A stretch of DNA of 64,000 bases from Colletotrichum lupini (taxonomy: Eukaryota > Ascomycota > Sordariomycetes > Glomerellales > Glomerellaceae): positions 2,914,001 to 2,978,000 of the forward strand of contig NC_064678.1 in assembly GCF_023278565.1 (NCBI RefSeq), in the 5' to 3' direction. The notes beneath the pieces were generated by a model, which saw only the letters and a program-made list of their open reading frames with translations, had not been told where the DNA came from and did no database searches. Of the stretch, positions 22,052-34,735 are shown in pieces (positions within the stretch are counted from its first letter, which is position 1; each line of letters opens with the position of its first letter). The position numbers were made by a program, and so were the translations under genes.

Positions 22052-25000
22052 GGCCTCACTATGCATGATTTCGCCGAGTCCTTCTGGAATTTCGAAAGCA
22101 GGCATCGGTGTGCGATTGGAGTGGCTGCAGGTATTTGCTAGTGTGTGGTTGATATCCGCAGATATGTGTAGTAGGTAGGTATCAGACTAGACGCGGCAGA
22201 GTGAGGGAGCCTGTAACGGCGTTGACGAACAGTTGACGATAGCAATGCAGCTAGATCCCAAAAACTTGCATGAGGGCTGTCGGTCAACGCAGGCACAGGA
22301 TGCAGGTCAGCGGACGGATTTGGCGTCATGTCAGGTGTGTGTATCCTTCGCTGCATGGTGATGTTAGTGGTGGTCGTCGACACAGAAGAAGAGCGTCAGA
22401 GGTGCAGTACAGAAGCTAAGCCGATGAGAGTGAGGTCATAGGTAGAGCAAAACGATTTCTTAGGTAGGACTCCAGACTTCAGAGACAGAGAGAAAGAGAG
22501 AGGGAGAAAGGCAGGCCCATGGGGGTCTAGGTCAAGGACTCCTGCTGCCCTGGGCTGCTGCATGGGACATGCTTGAGTCCGAACTCCAGGGTCTGGGAAA
22601 GGATGGATCGTGTGGTCAAAAGGATGGAAGGTATGGACCATCTGAAGTACGTATCTGTACCCAGCAAGGTACCTTACCTAGGTAGTGGTGGAGGAAGGTG
22701 AGGTCCACGGGTGGTGAAGGAAACGGGCAAGAGGTATGAGGGTGTGCTGCCTGGGATGCCTGGGCGAGCGACGATGCAATGGGAAGGAACATGGGGATGC
22801 AGGTTTGCCAAAAAGGGCAAGTTCGTGTGCTTGATTACGAAAGCTTGCGCCCGCCAAGCCCTTCCAATTCGCCCATTTGACTGGTGCGCACAGGCAATGG
22901 CAGGCATGGTCCTCACGTGCTCGTCTCCACTGCCCTTCCCTGCCTCCCGGGCTCCGTTCAGGTGACAGACCGCTTCCGTGCGAGGTTCACTAGCGACGTA
23001 CTTCTGGGTAGGGATTCTTGACTGTCGTCCATACACATTCGAGAGAAATGCACCAATTTCAGCATTTTTTACAATTCGTCCATGTGCTGCAACTTGAACT
23101 AGGATTTGTCACTGGCGACTCCGAGACGATGCGTCACAACTTCATATCCTATGACAAGACGACGGCTTTGGTTGTAACGCGGGTCTCATTGCATCGCCCG
23201 TCAGTCGTCACCTCTATTGCCCTGCCCACCATCTACCCTCTCGCTAATTGGCCTCAATGCTGATAGCCGGCTAGCTAACACGAAGAACGGGATTCGGAGG
23301 ACGGTCCGCCGTCAAACATGGCCGTCTTACACGATGCCTTGGTTCAGGGTCCGGCTCGCTAGACCGCACGCTTGCCTAGAGAGTACACGAACTCGCCCCC
23401 CTCCAAACACTCAACTAGGTACACTTCTCTACTGCTAGCCCTTGGAAAGATAGCCCTTCGACTGGCTGTTGATTGAGGCGCTTCAGGGACAGATCCAGGA
23501 ATCCGTAAAGATGAGAAAGCACAATTAAAATCGGCGGAGCATCATGGTAGTCGACCAACCAATTGATCGCAATTCACAGCATTGTGGTGCTCGATGCACG
23601 ACCAACTCAGGCACTCCACTGTCGCACTGGGGCCGATGCATCTCGTGCAAGACGGGCCCGATACAAGACCTGCGTCAAAGTCCTGCAGCCCACTACCGCA
23701 GACCGTACGAAGTACCGCAAACTGCCAGAAATAAGATACATCAAGACGTTACGAGGCATTTGTGTAACCCCAACCCTAGGCTATTACTCTCGACTCTCGA
23801 GCCCATAGAGCCCCTCCAAGTGCCAAAGATTCTAATGTCGCCTATAGCAGCCTGCGCTCACCGAAAGCCCCAAATCCGGCTCACCAAGACACGTCTTCGC
23901 CCGGTCAAGGGTCGCGACCCGGGCGTCACGTCCTCAACGGTCGAATTGCCGCGCAATCACGAATGCGCGTCTTTCGGTGCCCGATGGCGAACGGTCCGAT
24001 GCTACATCTATCCCGTGGCTTGCCACTCCGAGCGCCCGGCGGGTAGGCCCATCTTGGGGACCGGGCGGAGAGGTGGAGGTTGCAGCATTAAGAACCCCGC
24101 CGGTTGGGGTTATGCCAATCGAAGAACACTCTCGATCCCCTCATCCCCATACGAATACCACGTCCGACATTCATGACCGGACTTGGTTGTGTTGTTACCT
24201 TGTTCTATTAGCAGCGGCACGGAGTAATTACCTCGGACGAAAGCTGCGATGATACGTCGACCGATATCACTTTCTCTATACCCGAATCTGCGGGATAATC
24301 AACCTCTTCGCGTCTGCGTATCTGCAGAATCGTCGAGCAAATCCAAGGAAAGAATCGGACCATCATTATGCACTTCAAATGACTCTATCTCGCTGTGACT
24401 GCTTCTAGAGTGCAACAGCCTCGTCGAGCCGATTCATATTTCACTTTGTGGGGGATCCTCACTGGGAGCAAGGATTTGCTGTCTCACAAGGAGCGCAAGC
24501 GATTGGGCAGTGAGCGAACCAGCGATGCTCCTCGAGCTGCCACTGGACGTCATCCAGGGATCGACCCCTCGTTGTCGTCGCCATGGATGAGTTACGGCCC
24601 CTGTCTACTTAGCTTCGACACAGCCTCGCAGTCAGCAAGCCACCGCGACTGAACCACAAGGGCCTCTTCCCACCACGGTGGGATCAAGAGTCCCGGTCCA
24701 TTTTTATCTACCGCTCAACGCCGCCGCCCCGTCTCTCCCACCACGTCTTGGCCGGAGTCGCCGTCGGTCTTGTGTGGGGCTTTCTGCTCAACATGTCCAC
24801 ACTTCGACGTGTTCAACTGCCGCCGTGCCGTTCAAACCTCAGAGTGTATCGTCATTTTCTCCCAAGTTTCTCACTTGTTGAAACACAAACAAGCACGATG
24901 CATGCGTGGCCCCCGGATGCCTGTCTAGTCGGCTAGAAGTCTCTCCGCTCATTATCCGCTGCAAATGCACTGATCGTGGGAATCTTACGAGTTACCCTAA

Positions 25001-27282
25001 TTCGCGTCTTTTCGAACCGTCATCAGCATCATTCTGCATCAATGCACCAGGAAACCCGCACTTCTCTCCCACCAGAAGCATGTCTCGAACATGGAGCTCC
25101 CCGGCGTTGTTTGTGTTGGCGATACCCTATGCCGTATCATCAAGAAGGAATCACGGGGAATTACAACCCTTCCCCTCTATTTCCTACCCTCCACTGGTCC
25201 GGTCTTCTATTGCGGCAAGGGATCGTGATCCAGGACTGCACGTCACAGTTGAAGCAGCAGGGCCAGTGGAAGTTGGCGCCGGCTTGTGCTGAACCACAGT
25301 AAGGCGTCCCCAGCCACACCCCGTTTCCATATCCGTGCCTCGGCCGGTGCGTTCCCTGCAACGGTTCCCGCGCCGTCCTAACTTGGTCTGTTTAGTGTTT
25401 CCTGTCAGGCTGACCCGTGCCACATCCACTACAGAGCAAACGAACGGTTGAACCTCACTGCCGTCAGGACTCAGTGGTCACCAGGCCCACTCCAGTAGAA
25501 AAGTCCCCGAGCCGTGCTGTGGCTTTCCTCTGTTCCCGCACCTATGTCTCAGCTCCCGCGTTGGCCTCTTCCAGCGGCCACACGCCCCTGGCGATCGAGA
25601 AGATATGCCGAGCTAATTGACAAGTCCTGGCGTACCGGTACAACCAGAATATTTTGATACAGCGGGAGCGTTGGGTGCTACCTACCCCCAAGGGAGTCGA
25701 TACCGAACTCCTTCTTTGTTGCAACAATGTCTCGAAACAACAAAGTCCTATCAAGTGGCAAATGTGAGGCTCAATGTCGAACGGGATGGTCTCGACCTCG
25801 GTAAGGACCCCACGCCTAGGAAACAAGCGCTCGGAGAAGGAACCAGCCATCCCATTCTCCGCTCCAGCAACCTCTAGGCAATCGTTTTCTCGGCGCTCGC
25901 AAACCGTCCAAGCTTTGACGGTTTGCCGATCATTGACATCCGCGCGGATCCGTGGGGCCAAAAACACTCGTCACACACGCGATGAGAAAGGCGTGGTGAA
26001 TCCTACAAGGCATTCTTGTGCGCTTCCCGATTCTCCCCCACAAATGTCGTCAGAAAGAGAGCCGCCTTGCCGCCAGCGAGCCTGGACTCCCTCTCGATGA
26101 GTCGTTCAGGCAGGATTCATCCTTCGCACCCGCTGTCGGTGTCCGTACAGGACCGTACAGCAGCTCTTGACGTGTATTCTTTCTTTTCAACCATTTCCGC
26201 TGTCTTTGGTCCCGCGAAAGCAAAAGGTACACCCCCCCGCCAAACACCCGCCCTAACAGCCCCGAAATGCAATACCGCAGCCGCACCGCAAGCGCGCATT
26301 TGCTCCACAGCCAGGGATTAACCCATAATTCTTTCAGCTACTCCGGGGTCTTGTCTTATGCCCTTGCCCTTGACTCTTTGACGCTGTGCCGCCGCATTTC
26401 CTGCCGCAGTACGGATGATTTACTACGTAGGTGGTTCCCAGTGTGTTCATTCCTCTGCGGTCAAGGGGACCACGGGATGTGAAACATGAGATCATGGAGA
26501 CTTTGGGGCCTTGGAATGGCCTAGGCTCTTTCTCTGTTCGGTTTGTCTTTTGAGACCCACGATCTCGAGCCAATGCTCGGCCTTGCAGAGAAGTGAATTC
26601 CATTGAGTCAAGATCGCAGGTGGAATTTCCCGGCTCCCTACCCTCTCCCCCCCACCGCTCCTCGTCCCGTGGAGTACCAAGCATCTAAAACGGCAGAGTC
26701 AAGAGTCATGAAGGATCCCGGGTCCTCCCTCATGGTCTGATACACTTCGAATCCAAGTGCTGTCTATCTCACCTCGCAGCCATCAGTGCCAAGGCCCGTT
26801 GGGAGACGATGAACGATCCAAGACTTCTTTCTCCATGCCCAGGTACGAAGGGTGGTGGACATTTTGCTGCCTGCAGTATGTATGTCTTTACGATACAGCA
26901 CACATCCCAACTACCCTCTCAACTTCCGAACCGTTCTTTTCAACCACTCGTCGTCAGGTCCCTCGGAGTCCAACATTGTTACCTAGAAACAGTTCCCCCC
27001 AAAGCCAGCATGGCGCAAGCTTTCCGGCCCCCAAATGATCCAGGGTCCGGTAGTTGGGGACTCGAGGGCGTGGGAAAAGAAACGGCGTGGCGTCTGTATT
27101 TCCGAGACCCTTCTCCCCAAAGAGGCCAAGGAGGCCTCGACCACCCGTTTGAATCATGGATCCCTTCCATCTGCTCGCGGAAAACAGATACCTAGCAAAA
27201 GAGATCCAAATGCGTCGGTAGTTAGAACTACTAGGGCGTACGGAGTACAGTGCACGCCAATTCAAGCCCATCGCCGTCCATG

Positions 27283-27312
27283 TACCTTACCCTACCTTAC
27301 CTTACCTTACCC
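27283..27312. repeat. Tandem ACCTT/ACCCT pentamer array
   Basis: A short run of TACCTTACCC and TACCTTACC units, five to six copies. It is not the usual fungal telomere unit (TTAGGG). The same unit in single or double copies recurs elsewhere in the noncoding DNA of this window. Confidence 0.75.
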
Positions 27313-28042
27313 CCATTCCCTCCCTCACCCCCCTTTTTTCATCGCCACCCGGCTCCCCTAGCCAGACGTCGACATCACATCATATCACGAAATACCTAGT
27401 TAATCCAGGCCAAACAAGACTCACAGTCGTCGATTGCCTACATTCCACGTCTGCCTACCTTTACGAGGTGCCACCAAGGCAGGACTATCCGTCTTCTTTT
27501 CCATGCTACGCCTCTCCGTTCCCATCAAAGTTACCCTATCGTGATGTTTGTCTCTCCTTGTTTTGCAACATCCGTGTTTCCTGTAAATATCTCGAAGCCT
27601 ACGAGGCATACTCACGCCTGGACTCTTTTCTCCATTCCTTATCCTGATTCAGAATCATCGCAACGGCGTAGATACCAGACAAGACCGTCTGCCTACGTAC
27701 CCTACTAAGTAACCCTTCCCCCCTCCTCGCATTTGCGTAGCAGTCCTAATGTCACGATACACCAAACACACATCTCCCTGTCAAAGTGAAGCGTCCGTTC
27801 GTTCAAAAAGGGCCATTCGTCATTATTAATATACATATATTTGCCTACATCTCTATCTCTCTCGTGGTGATCGTGGTAGGCAACAACACACAAAATACCA
27901 GGTCGCGTACAGCCGGACCTAGCCCTGTCCGTCGCGGCCGAGAAACCGGCCACTCCCCCATTCACTACTCCACACCGGCGAGCCTTGGACTCGCGTCTTC
28001 TGTGTGTGTCTTTATATATGTGTAGAACCGGAGATACGTTTT

Positions 28043-28061
28043 GGGGGGGGGGGGGGGGGGG
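28043..28061. repeat. Poly-G homopolymer (19 G)
   Basis: Nineteen consecutive G in the probable 3' flank of the DYRK kinase gene. Assembly length may be unreliable. Confidence 0.9.
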
Positions 28062-28399
28062 AGAAATAATGCGGTTTGTTTTTATGACAACATGGCTTTC
28101 GGCCCGCAACCCCCGACTGCGCACTCGTCATGAAGAAAACTGCCCTTCCATGCCTAAATTTGACTCCTTTCCTCCCGGTTGTGACTTTTTTTCGTGCTGG
28201 GTATTGCGTCACTCCATTCAAACGTGGTCATGGCGCAGGAACATGTTCGCTGTTCGTAAGGGATGTAGCGCAGAGAGGGAATAAAAAACAACAACAATCA
28301 ACTACCCAATGCCTCATAAACCACATCTAACAACCACTTCAATACTTCTATTCGTCTTCTGTATGTGCGGCGACCACAAAGTCATTGAGAGGGTGCTGC

Positions 28400-31300
28400 T
28401 CACAAACCCCTCCGACTCATGGCTGCAGTGGCTCCGGCGGAAGCCAAGTCTTGTTTGGCGCTGACGCTCCTAATTGCCGCGCGTGGGAGACTGCTAGTGC
28501 CAATGGTGACGCCTCCCTGGCCTGTGCTGGTTCGTTTGGCTGTAGCAACGTGAACCGTTCCACTGGTGGCTACAGATGGCCTGCGAGATGATGCCGTTGA
28601 CACGGGCTTGTGAGGGCTCGCACCGCTCACGTCTCGGGATCGAATACCGCTCTTGAGCCCGGAAGCCGGAGGTTCGGGAAGAGGTCGTGGCGCACCAACG
28701 GTGTGGCGCTTCACGGGCGACGCCTCACGTGCCGTCGGAACTCGGGGCAGAGGAGCGCTCATCTTCTTGCCGCTGATAAACTCATGGTGGATGGCTTCCT
28801 CAGGCTTGAGACGCCTGTCAGGGTCCCATCTCAGACATCTCGCAAGGAAGTCCAGGAATGCCTCGTCATCGCACTTAAGGACCTGTTGCAGTGTCTTTGA
28901 ACTAGGGCGGCGCCTCCGGCCCTTGGAGGACACGGTCAGGCGCGGCTTGCCCATGGAGTCGAAGAAGAGCTTCTTGCGGGTGCTCTTCTCGATAAGATGC
29001 TTCTCTGGTGGACCAAAGACCTCCATGATGCAGGCAAGTTGCTCCTGCTCATTCTCTCCAGGGAAGATTGGGACTCCCGTATAGAGCTCGGCGAGGATAC
29101 ATCCGAGACTCCACATGTCGATGGGCATACCATACGTCATGCCTAGGATGACCTCAGGTGATCGGTAGAATCGAGACTGAATATAGGTGTACACCTTTTC
29201 ATTCTCGAAACAACTAGAGCCAAAGTCGATGACCTTGATCTCCGAGTGCAGCGGGTGCCGAAGCAGAATGTTTTCGGGCTTGAGATCGCAGTGGATGACC
29301 TTGTGCTGCTTCAGCAGATTCAAGGAGCTCAACATCTGTTTCGTCATTCGCCTAATGAGCTTGAGTGAGAATCCGCGGAAAGCGTTTGCTTTGATGAATT
29401 CGTAGAGATTCATGTCCAGAAGTTCGGTGGAAATGCATAGATGTCCCCGGAAGTAAAAGCTGTGAGTAAAGTTGACCATGCTGTGGCGGTTTTTGGGGTC
29501 CTGTAATCAAAGTTAGCCAAAGCGCTGCATACAGGTCCGGAATCACCTACCCATTCGCGAAGCTTCTGCAGAATGTTGACTTCTACAAGAGCCTGCTGAT
29601 GGAACCTCTTCTTATTGCGAATAATCTTCACAGCTACGAGCACACCCGTCTTGTGGTCAATGCACCGCACAACTTGACCGAAACTTCCCTTGCCGAGCAC
29701 GTCGATAATTTCGTACCGGTACGAAAGATGGTCTCCCGGTACAATAGTGTAGTCTCCACGTTCGTCGTCGTAACCAAAGTTGGGGGCATCAGACTGAAGA
29801 TCGCCCACAACCTTACGAGCGTTCTGCGTGCCGCAGAAGTAGACATCATTATAATCGACGATTTCGCCACGCTCATAAATGTTGAGCATGGCGATCCGAA
29901 TGGCTTCCTGGGCGCCCACTCGTTCCTTTGGCGTCGCACGTTTCCGTAATGCGTCGAGGGTCCTAGCCGCGATCTCCGTCTCTTTCCTTCTCGAGCCCAT
30001 TTTCTTCATCTCTTCCTCGGCAACTAGGTCGTCCTTGTCGAGCTCAGCAGTCCATGGGTCATGGTGACGCATGGTCGTTGCTGATGCCTTTGGGCGCAGA
30101 ATCTTCTGCATGACGGAAGGGTTGTGCGGGTCGTTGATAGTCTTGGGGACGGAGGCCGAAGTCCAGTTCTCACTCTTAGTTCTATCATGGCCCAGGCTCG
30201 CTGCTGAGCTCTTTCTCCTCCTTGATTCAAGGTACGAGTTGTTCGCCTTGACCGACGGGCTTGGGCTGTTCTTGGCTGAGCTGAGATTCCCGACCGTTGC
30301 AGAAATAGGCAACCGCGGCGGTGGCATCTGCTCCTTACTAATGCTGCGTTCAACAGTCTTTTCCGATGTGCTCGCTTTCGAATCCGTCTTGGAGGTATTA
30401 CGTTTCCACGACAAGCTCAACTTCCTACGTAAAGAGCTCATTGAGGACGGAGTAGGTGGTTCTTCCGGATCCGAGATTGGCGGCGTGGGAGACTTTGCTT
30501 TCACAGGCCGTTGGGCACGGGGGCCAGAAGGTTTCTGCAGTGGCTTTACTTCGAGAGGTTCCGTGATATTCCCAAGGTCGCCTGTCTGTGACCTCTTCAG
30601 GAAAGCAGGATCCGCGCCGGGCTTGGGCACGGAGGAGGACAAGAATGGAGACACGCTGGGCTTTCTGGTCGCTTTATAAGGTACCGGTATCGGGACCCCT
30701 GCGAAAGACTCAGACGAGCTTGTGCCGTCAGCACCTGATGCACTATCAATTCGGGAGTGGTGCACAGTGCTGCTGCTTCGCAAATTGGGGAAATCAGACT
30801 TGTCGTCCTGTCTGTTTCTTGAGAAGAAGGAACTTTTCGACGCGGTCATGGGGGTAGTCGGTGTCTTTGCGATGATGCGTGAGGGAGGGGGGCTCAGGTT
30901 TCGGTCGGGGCCATTTTGGCCCAGAGCTGCAATCTTCGCGGTCGTCGATGGGTTCAGCGGGCCGACAGTAATCGGGGGCAGCCGCACGGGTGGAGGGTCC
31001 TTCCTCGATGGGGGAGCGTTCCCCTTCTTTTCGGCATCCAAGGGGGCCGCATTCGTCGACTTCCGGGTACTAGCCTTTCGGGCGACCTTAACAGCGGGTT
31101 CGGGGAGGGATGGTATGGAGAAGCTGCCAGTTGAATTGCTGTTGATGCTGCTAGCATCCGCTGCGAGGTTGGCTTTGCGCTTATCCAAAAACGATGCCTC
31201 CGTGGCTGACTGCTGTGGTGATTCGTACGCTTTCGGAATAGCAGGCACAGGTGGGACGTCCTCCTCGTCATCGGCGGAATGGGGGTTATGATTATGCGGG

Positions 31301-32490
31301 TTCGACGACTTTGGCGCCGGTAGCCGCGATGTAGTACCTCCTGCGATAGGCGCTCGAGGTTGAATTGAGCCTGTTGATGTTCTCACCGTATTGAAACTGT
31401 TGGTTGAGGTGATGGAAAGGCCGGAGCTGTACGATTTTCTGTTGATATCCGGGGTCGTCCGGGAGGACGATGGCGTGGCAGATGTCTTCCGGGGTATCAT
31501 TGATGGCGACCGAGAGTGCTCTCGATGCTCGAGCGGCGGTGGTGGCGGCGCGTTGGCCGCCTGGTTGAGACTCGGAGTTTGGTGCATGGACATGCGCTTC
31601 AATCTTCGCGTGTCCGTAGGACTGATGGTCCTGGCACCAAGTCCGCTTGCGTGTGACGCATGCTGCCCCCCAGGCATCATAGACTGCCTTTTTGATTGGG
31701 CCGAACCGTTATTAGTTCCTTTGCTGCTGCCGCCTCGAGGGGATCTCGGAGAAATCGTTGAAAGGCGGGTGGTGTCTGGTGTTGATAAGTTGGCAGTATT
31801 TGATCGGGGAAGTGGCTGGTGCATCGATTTGGCCTTTGTCGCTCTACTGTTGGCAAGATTCCGTGGAGTCTCAAAGCCCATGCCGGCACCGGCATCCATC
31901 GAGGTCCGAGAGAAATCCGTTCCACTGCCAACGGTGCCCATCAGGCTCGGTCTTCGACGTTGAGCAGTGTTACTGCCAAAGTCCGTTTCGATGACGCCCG
32001 AGCCGATGGATTTCCTGGGTGGCTTCGCAATGTTGGTGTTTGATACCGGAGGGTAGTGGCTTTGCCGTCGAGACCTTGCTGCGGCCGTTGACGCGTCTGC
32101 GGCGGACGAAGGCCCAGAAGCGATAGATGAGATGCTTGGTTGTCTGCTGGACGTGCTAGGTCTTCTCAAGATTGAACCAGATCTTCCAGGGCGAGTAACG
32201 GGAGGTGGGATTCCACCACGCGCAGACGCGCCATTCTGGGAGATGTTTGAGACCCCGCCCATCTTGTCGGCCATGCTCTCCGAGTCGAGAATACCACCTT
32301 GGCCGGTCGGGTTCGGAAATTGAGTCAATTTGAAGTCGTGTGAGGCCGACTCGAGACTGCTCTGGAGGTCGTCGAAGCTGACCGAGGGCAGAAAATCGTA
32401 GGAAGGTGTCGAGTCTGCTACTTCGTTCGCGGCGCCATTCCGTCCAAAAGAAAAAAGAGGGTGGTTGTTGGCTGAAGATGCACTGAGCAT
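28400..32490 (-). CDS. DYRK-family protein kinase, Pom1-like
   Basis: Two exons on the minus strand, 32490-29551 and 29500-28400, encode 1346 residues. The 50-base intron falls between LREW and DPKNRHS, restoring a textbook DYRK stretch. The kinase domain starts at about 926 (YEIIDVLGKGSFGQV), with Lys955, catalytic HCDLKPEN (Asp1052), DFG at 1072 and the tyrosine-autophosphorylated loop YTY (Tyr1084, Tyr1086) before SRFYRSPE. A DYRK-homology box (NDVYFCGTQNARKVV) precedes it. The first ~850 residues are Ser/Pro/Thr-rich and probably disordered. Fission-yeast Pom1 of this class forms a cortical gradient controlling polarity, division site and mitotic entry; a similar role here is inferred. 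In-frame codons continue upstream of the chosen ATG to an acceptor-like site near 32560, so a small 5' exon may be missing. Confidence 0.88.
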
Positions 32491-34249
32491 TGGACCGCCG
32501 GCGAATGAGCCCTTTGAGGGTGAGTTGGTTTGCGAGTCTGGGATTCCCCTATTACTGCAGCAATCATCGGGTCAGCTCTCTGTAAGGTAGTTATCCACCC
32601 AGGGATGCATGGGTCAGGGCATAACAAAGCGGCGTGAACAGCAACGAAGAAGCGAGGGCAAAGTTGAAAGGGGGAAGTGGGAATGGGAATTAGCATACAG
32701 TCTGGTCGGGGACTGGTTCGCCGGTCGTGGGCCAGCAGGTATTCTATGCTCCCTTATCATGTGTACGCGGTGCAACGGCCAGCGCGCAGATCATGCGAGC
32801 GTTGGACGTGATATGACGAGAAGGCGAGGGCGGCAGAATGTTTCGAGGGGGAGAATGTCGAAGCAAGTCGGGCTTGTCGACACAACGGCGCTGAAGGTCG
32901 GGTTCGCGATGCGATGCGGGCGAGCTCAGTCCTGTCAGGGAGCTGAGGGCATTGAAGAAGCTACCTCATTCCGGGACAATACTGGACAGGCACAGGACGA
33001 CAAAGGGCGGATGATGGAAGGGTTGGCGGTGTTGGTTGGGGTGACAGAAGGGACAGGAATTTGAAGATGCGAGGATTGGCGTTGGTCGAAAGGAGGCGGG
33101 CACGGGAGGCGTAAACCACCAAACTCGGCCTACGGTAAGGTAGGAGTGAGGTTGGAGAGGGCCGGTGCAGAGATGAGAGGAGGAGGACGACGACGAGTAC
33201 TGCGAATGGGCCGGACTCTCTCTTTCTGGCGGGCTGCGTGTGTCTACTGGTTGTTTTTGTTCGAGAAAGAAGGACCCGCCGCTTAAGTTGTCAGTGTGGT
33301 GGACAGTGGACTGGTGGTAGGCGGGCGAGCAGGTCACGACCAGGGTAGGTGGTGGAGCGTGCAGTGTGGATGGGGGATGGAGCCAGGAACGAGCACTAGA
33401 GAAGAGAGCACTGGAGCCTCTAGAGATTTTTGTCTTCTTTTTTGGCTCTTCCTCGTTGTTTCTTGAACCCCCCGTCAAAGTGGTACGAAGATGCGAACGA
33501 GAAGCGGTACATCAGTGTGGAGGAAAGACGGGCAGAGAAGTGGATTGTCATTTGAGATAGACGGTAGCAGAAGAGTGAGAAAGAGAGAGCAAGTAAGGTA
33601 CTTCCTGGTTACCTGAGGTTAGCCCGAACGGGGGGAACTCTGGAGTAGGTACCTAGGTCTGGAGTGCGAGGTCACTCAGAGAGTCCCGTCCCTTTAGTTT
33701 ATTGTTAGAGTATCAGTACCTTAGCTTATGGCGCAAAGGCACAAGATGCCCAAGGCGAGGTTGGGCACATACATACAAACAAACATGGAATACTATTCGT
33801 AGGTACAGAGTAGTAGTAGTAGTAGTAGTAGTAATCATCGACCACCAGACACGTTCCGTCACCCAGTCCCGTCAGGTTGTCAGTTAGGTACGCAACTTCC
33901 GGCCATTCTCTGAGGGGAGGATCTGTCATGCACCTCGCGACTGACCTGAGGGGGCTTGGTAACATCTACGGCAGGCCGATGCGGCAGTAGTGCAGGAAAC
34001 GGGACCAATGTTGGTAGACTAAGCGAGCACCAATGTTCAGTTAATTGAGGGGAGTCGAGAGAGTTTATCCGTGAGGTAAGGTAAGGTACCATGTGCGGTT
34101 CAGGAACATACACCACTTTGCATGCGCTACTCCGTGCAGCTGCAGCACATTTCCGCAGGACCGTTCTAGCGGCCAACTACGGCAGACTACAAGAAGCACT
34201 CTGCCAAAACCGTTCTTTCCAATAGACCTACAGCTACCGTAAATTTTAG
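32491..34249. promoter_or_regulatory. Upstream region of the Pom1-like gene up to the AT-rich island
   Basis: The plus strand is rich in GA from 32.6 to 33.6 kb, so the sense strand of the kinase gene is CT-rich, as expected for its promoter and leader. A TAG/GTA triplet repeat lies at 33811-33833, and GGTAAGG-type units occur near 33134 and 34075-34088. No gene is supported. Confidence 0.55.
33811..33833. repeat. TAG trinucleotide repeat
   Basis: Perfect repeat of nearly eight TAG units in noncoding DNA upstream of the kinase gene. Confidence 0.9.
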
Positions 34250-34711
34250 GCATTAATAGCGCGACTTTCTCGTACGTATAAATGAATATTATAATAAATC
34301 CCGTATATTATTATAAGGAATTACTTACGACTATAGGTAGTAGTAGTTACGTAAGGGCGGTTATACTACCTAGCGAAAGTGGGGTAGCTAGGGGGTATAT
34401 CCTCCCTACTAATTTCTACTACTAATTAATTTCCCTTTTTCTTAACTAACCTAATATTCTTTAAATAAAATAAGTAATCCGCTTACGCCCCTATAGTTAC
34501 TTATTAACGATTATATTTTACTTTATTATACTTTATACCCTTTTCTACTTTATTTTTATTACTATTACCTAATTATATACGTAATTATAAGTATAATATT
34601 TGCGATTTACTAATTAGAAATATTAATTAAGTATAATTAGGCAATTTTATACGTAATTACTAATATAATTTTTATTAATTAGTAATTATACTTCTTCTTA
34701 AGCTAATATAC

Positions 34712-34735
34712 GCGTAATTATAAGTATAATTACGC
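34712..34735. repeat. Perfect inverted repeat in the AT island
   Basis: Two 11-base arms (GCGTAATTATA and its reverse complement) flank an AG spacer. It may be a relic of a terminal or internal inverted repeat, or a chance product of the low-complexity composition. Confidence 0.7.

Larger units (their letters stand above)
18686..28399. other. 9.7 kb intergenic region without a supportable gene
   Basis: No coding region is supported. From 18.7 to about 22.7 kb the plus strand is G- and A-rich, that is, CT-rich on the sense strand of the small gene at 18446-18685, so this is plausibly its extended promoter and leader. From about 23 to 27.5 kb the plus strand is C-rich. It contains (CAC)11 at 22018-22051, repeated ACCTT units at 27283-27312, and a 19-base G run at 28043-28061. 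The last few hundred bases should hold the 3' untranslated region of the DYRK kinase. Confidence 0.6.

Noticed and set aside
21902..22105. Minus-strand frame beginning MPAFEIPEGLGEIMHSEA with a poly-Gly run
   Set aside because: The poly-Gly comes from the CAC repeat; nothing else in the frame supports a gene, though it lies upstream of the small Cys/His gene.
23544..24176. 210-codon plus-strand frame
   Set aside because: Composition looks like random C-rich DNA; no domain, no signal peptide, no splice context.
27283..27312. Telomere-like array
   Set aside because: The unit is ACCTT/ACCCT, not TTAGGG, and the array is very short and internal.
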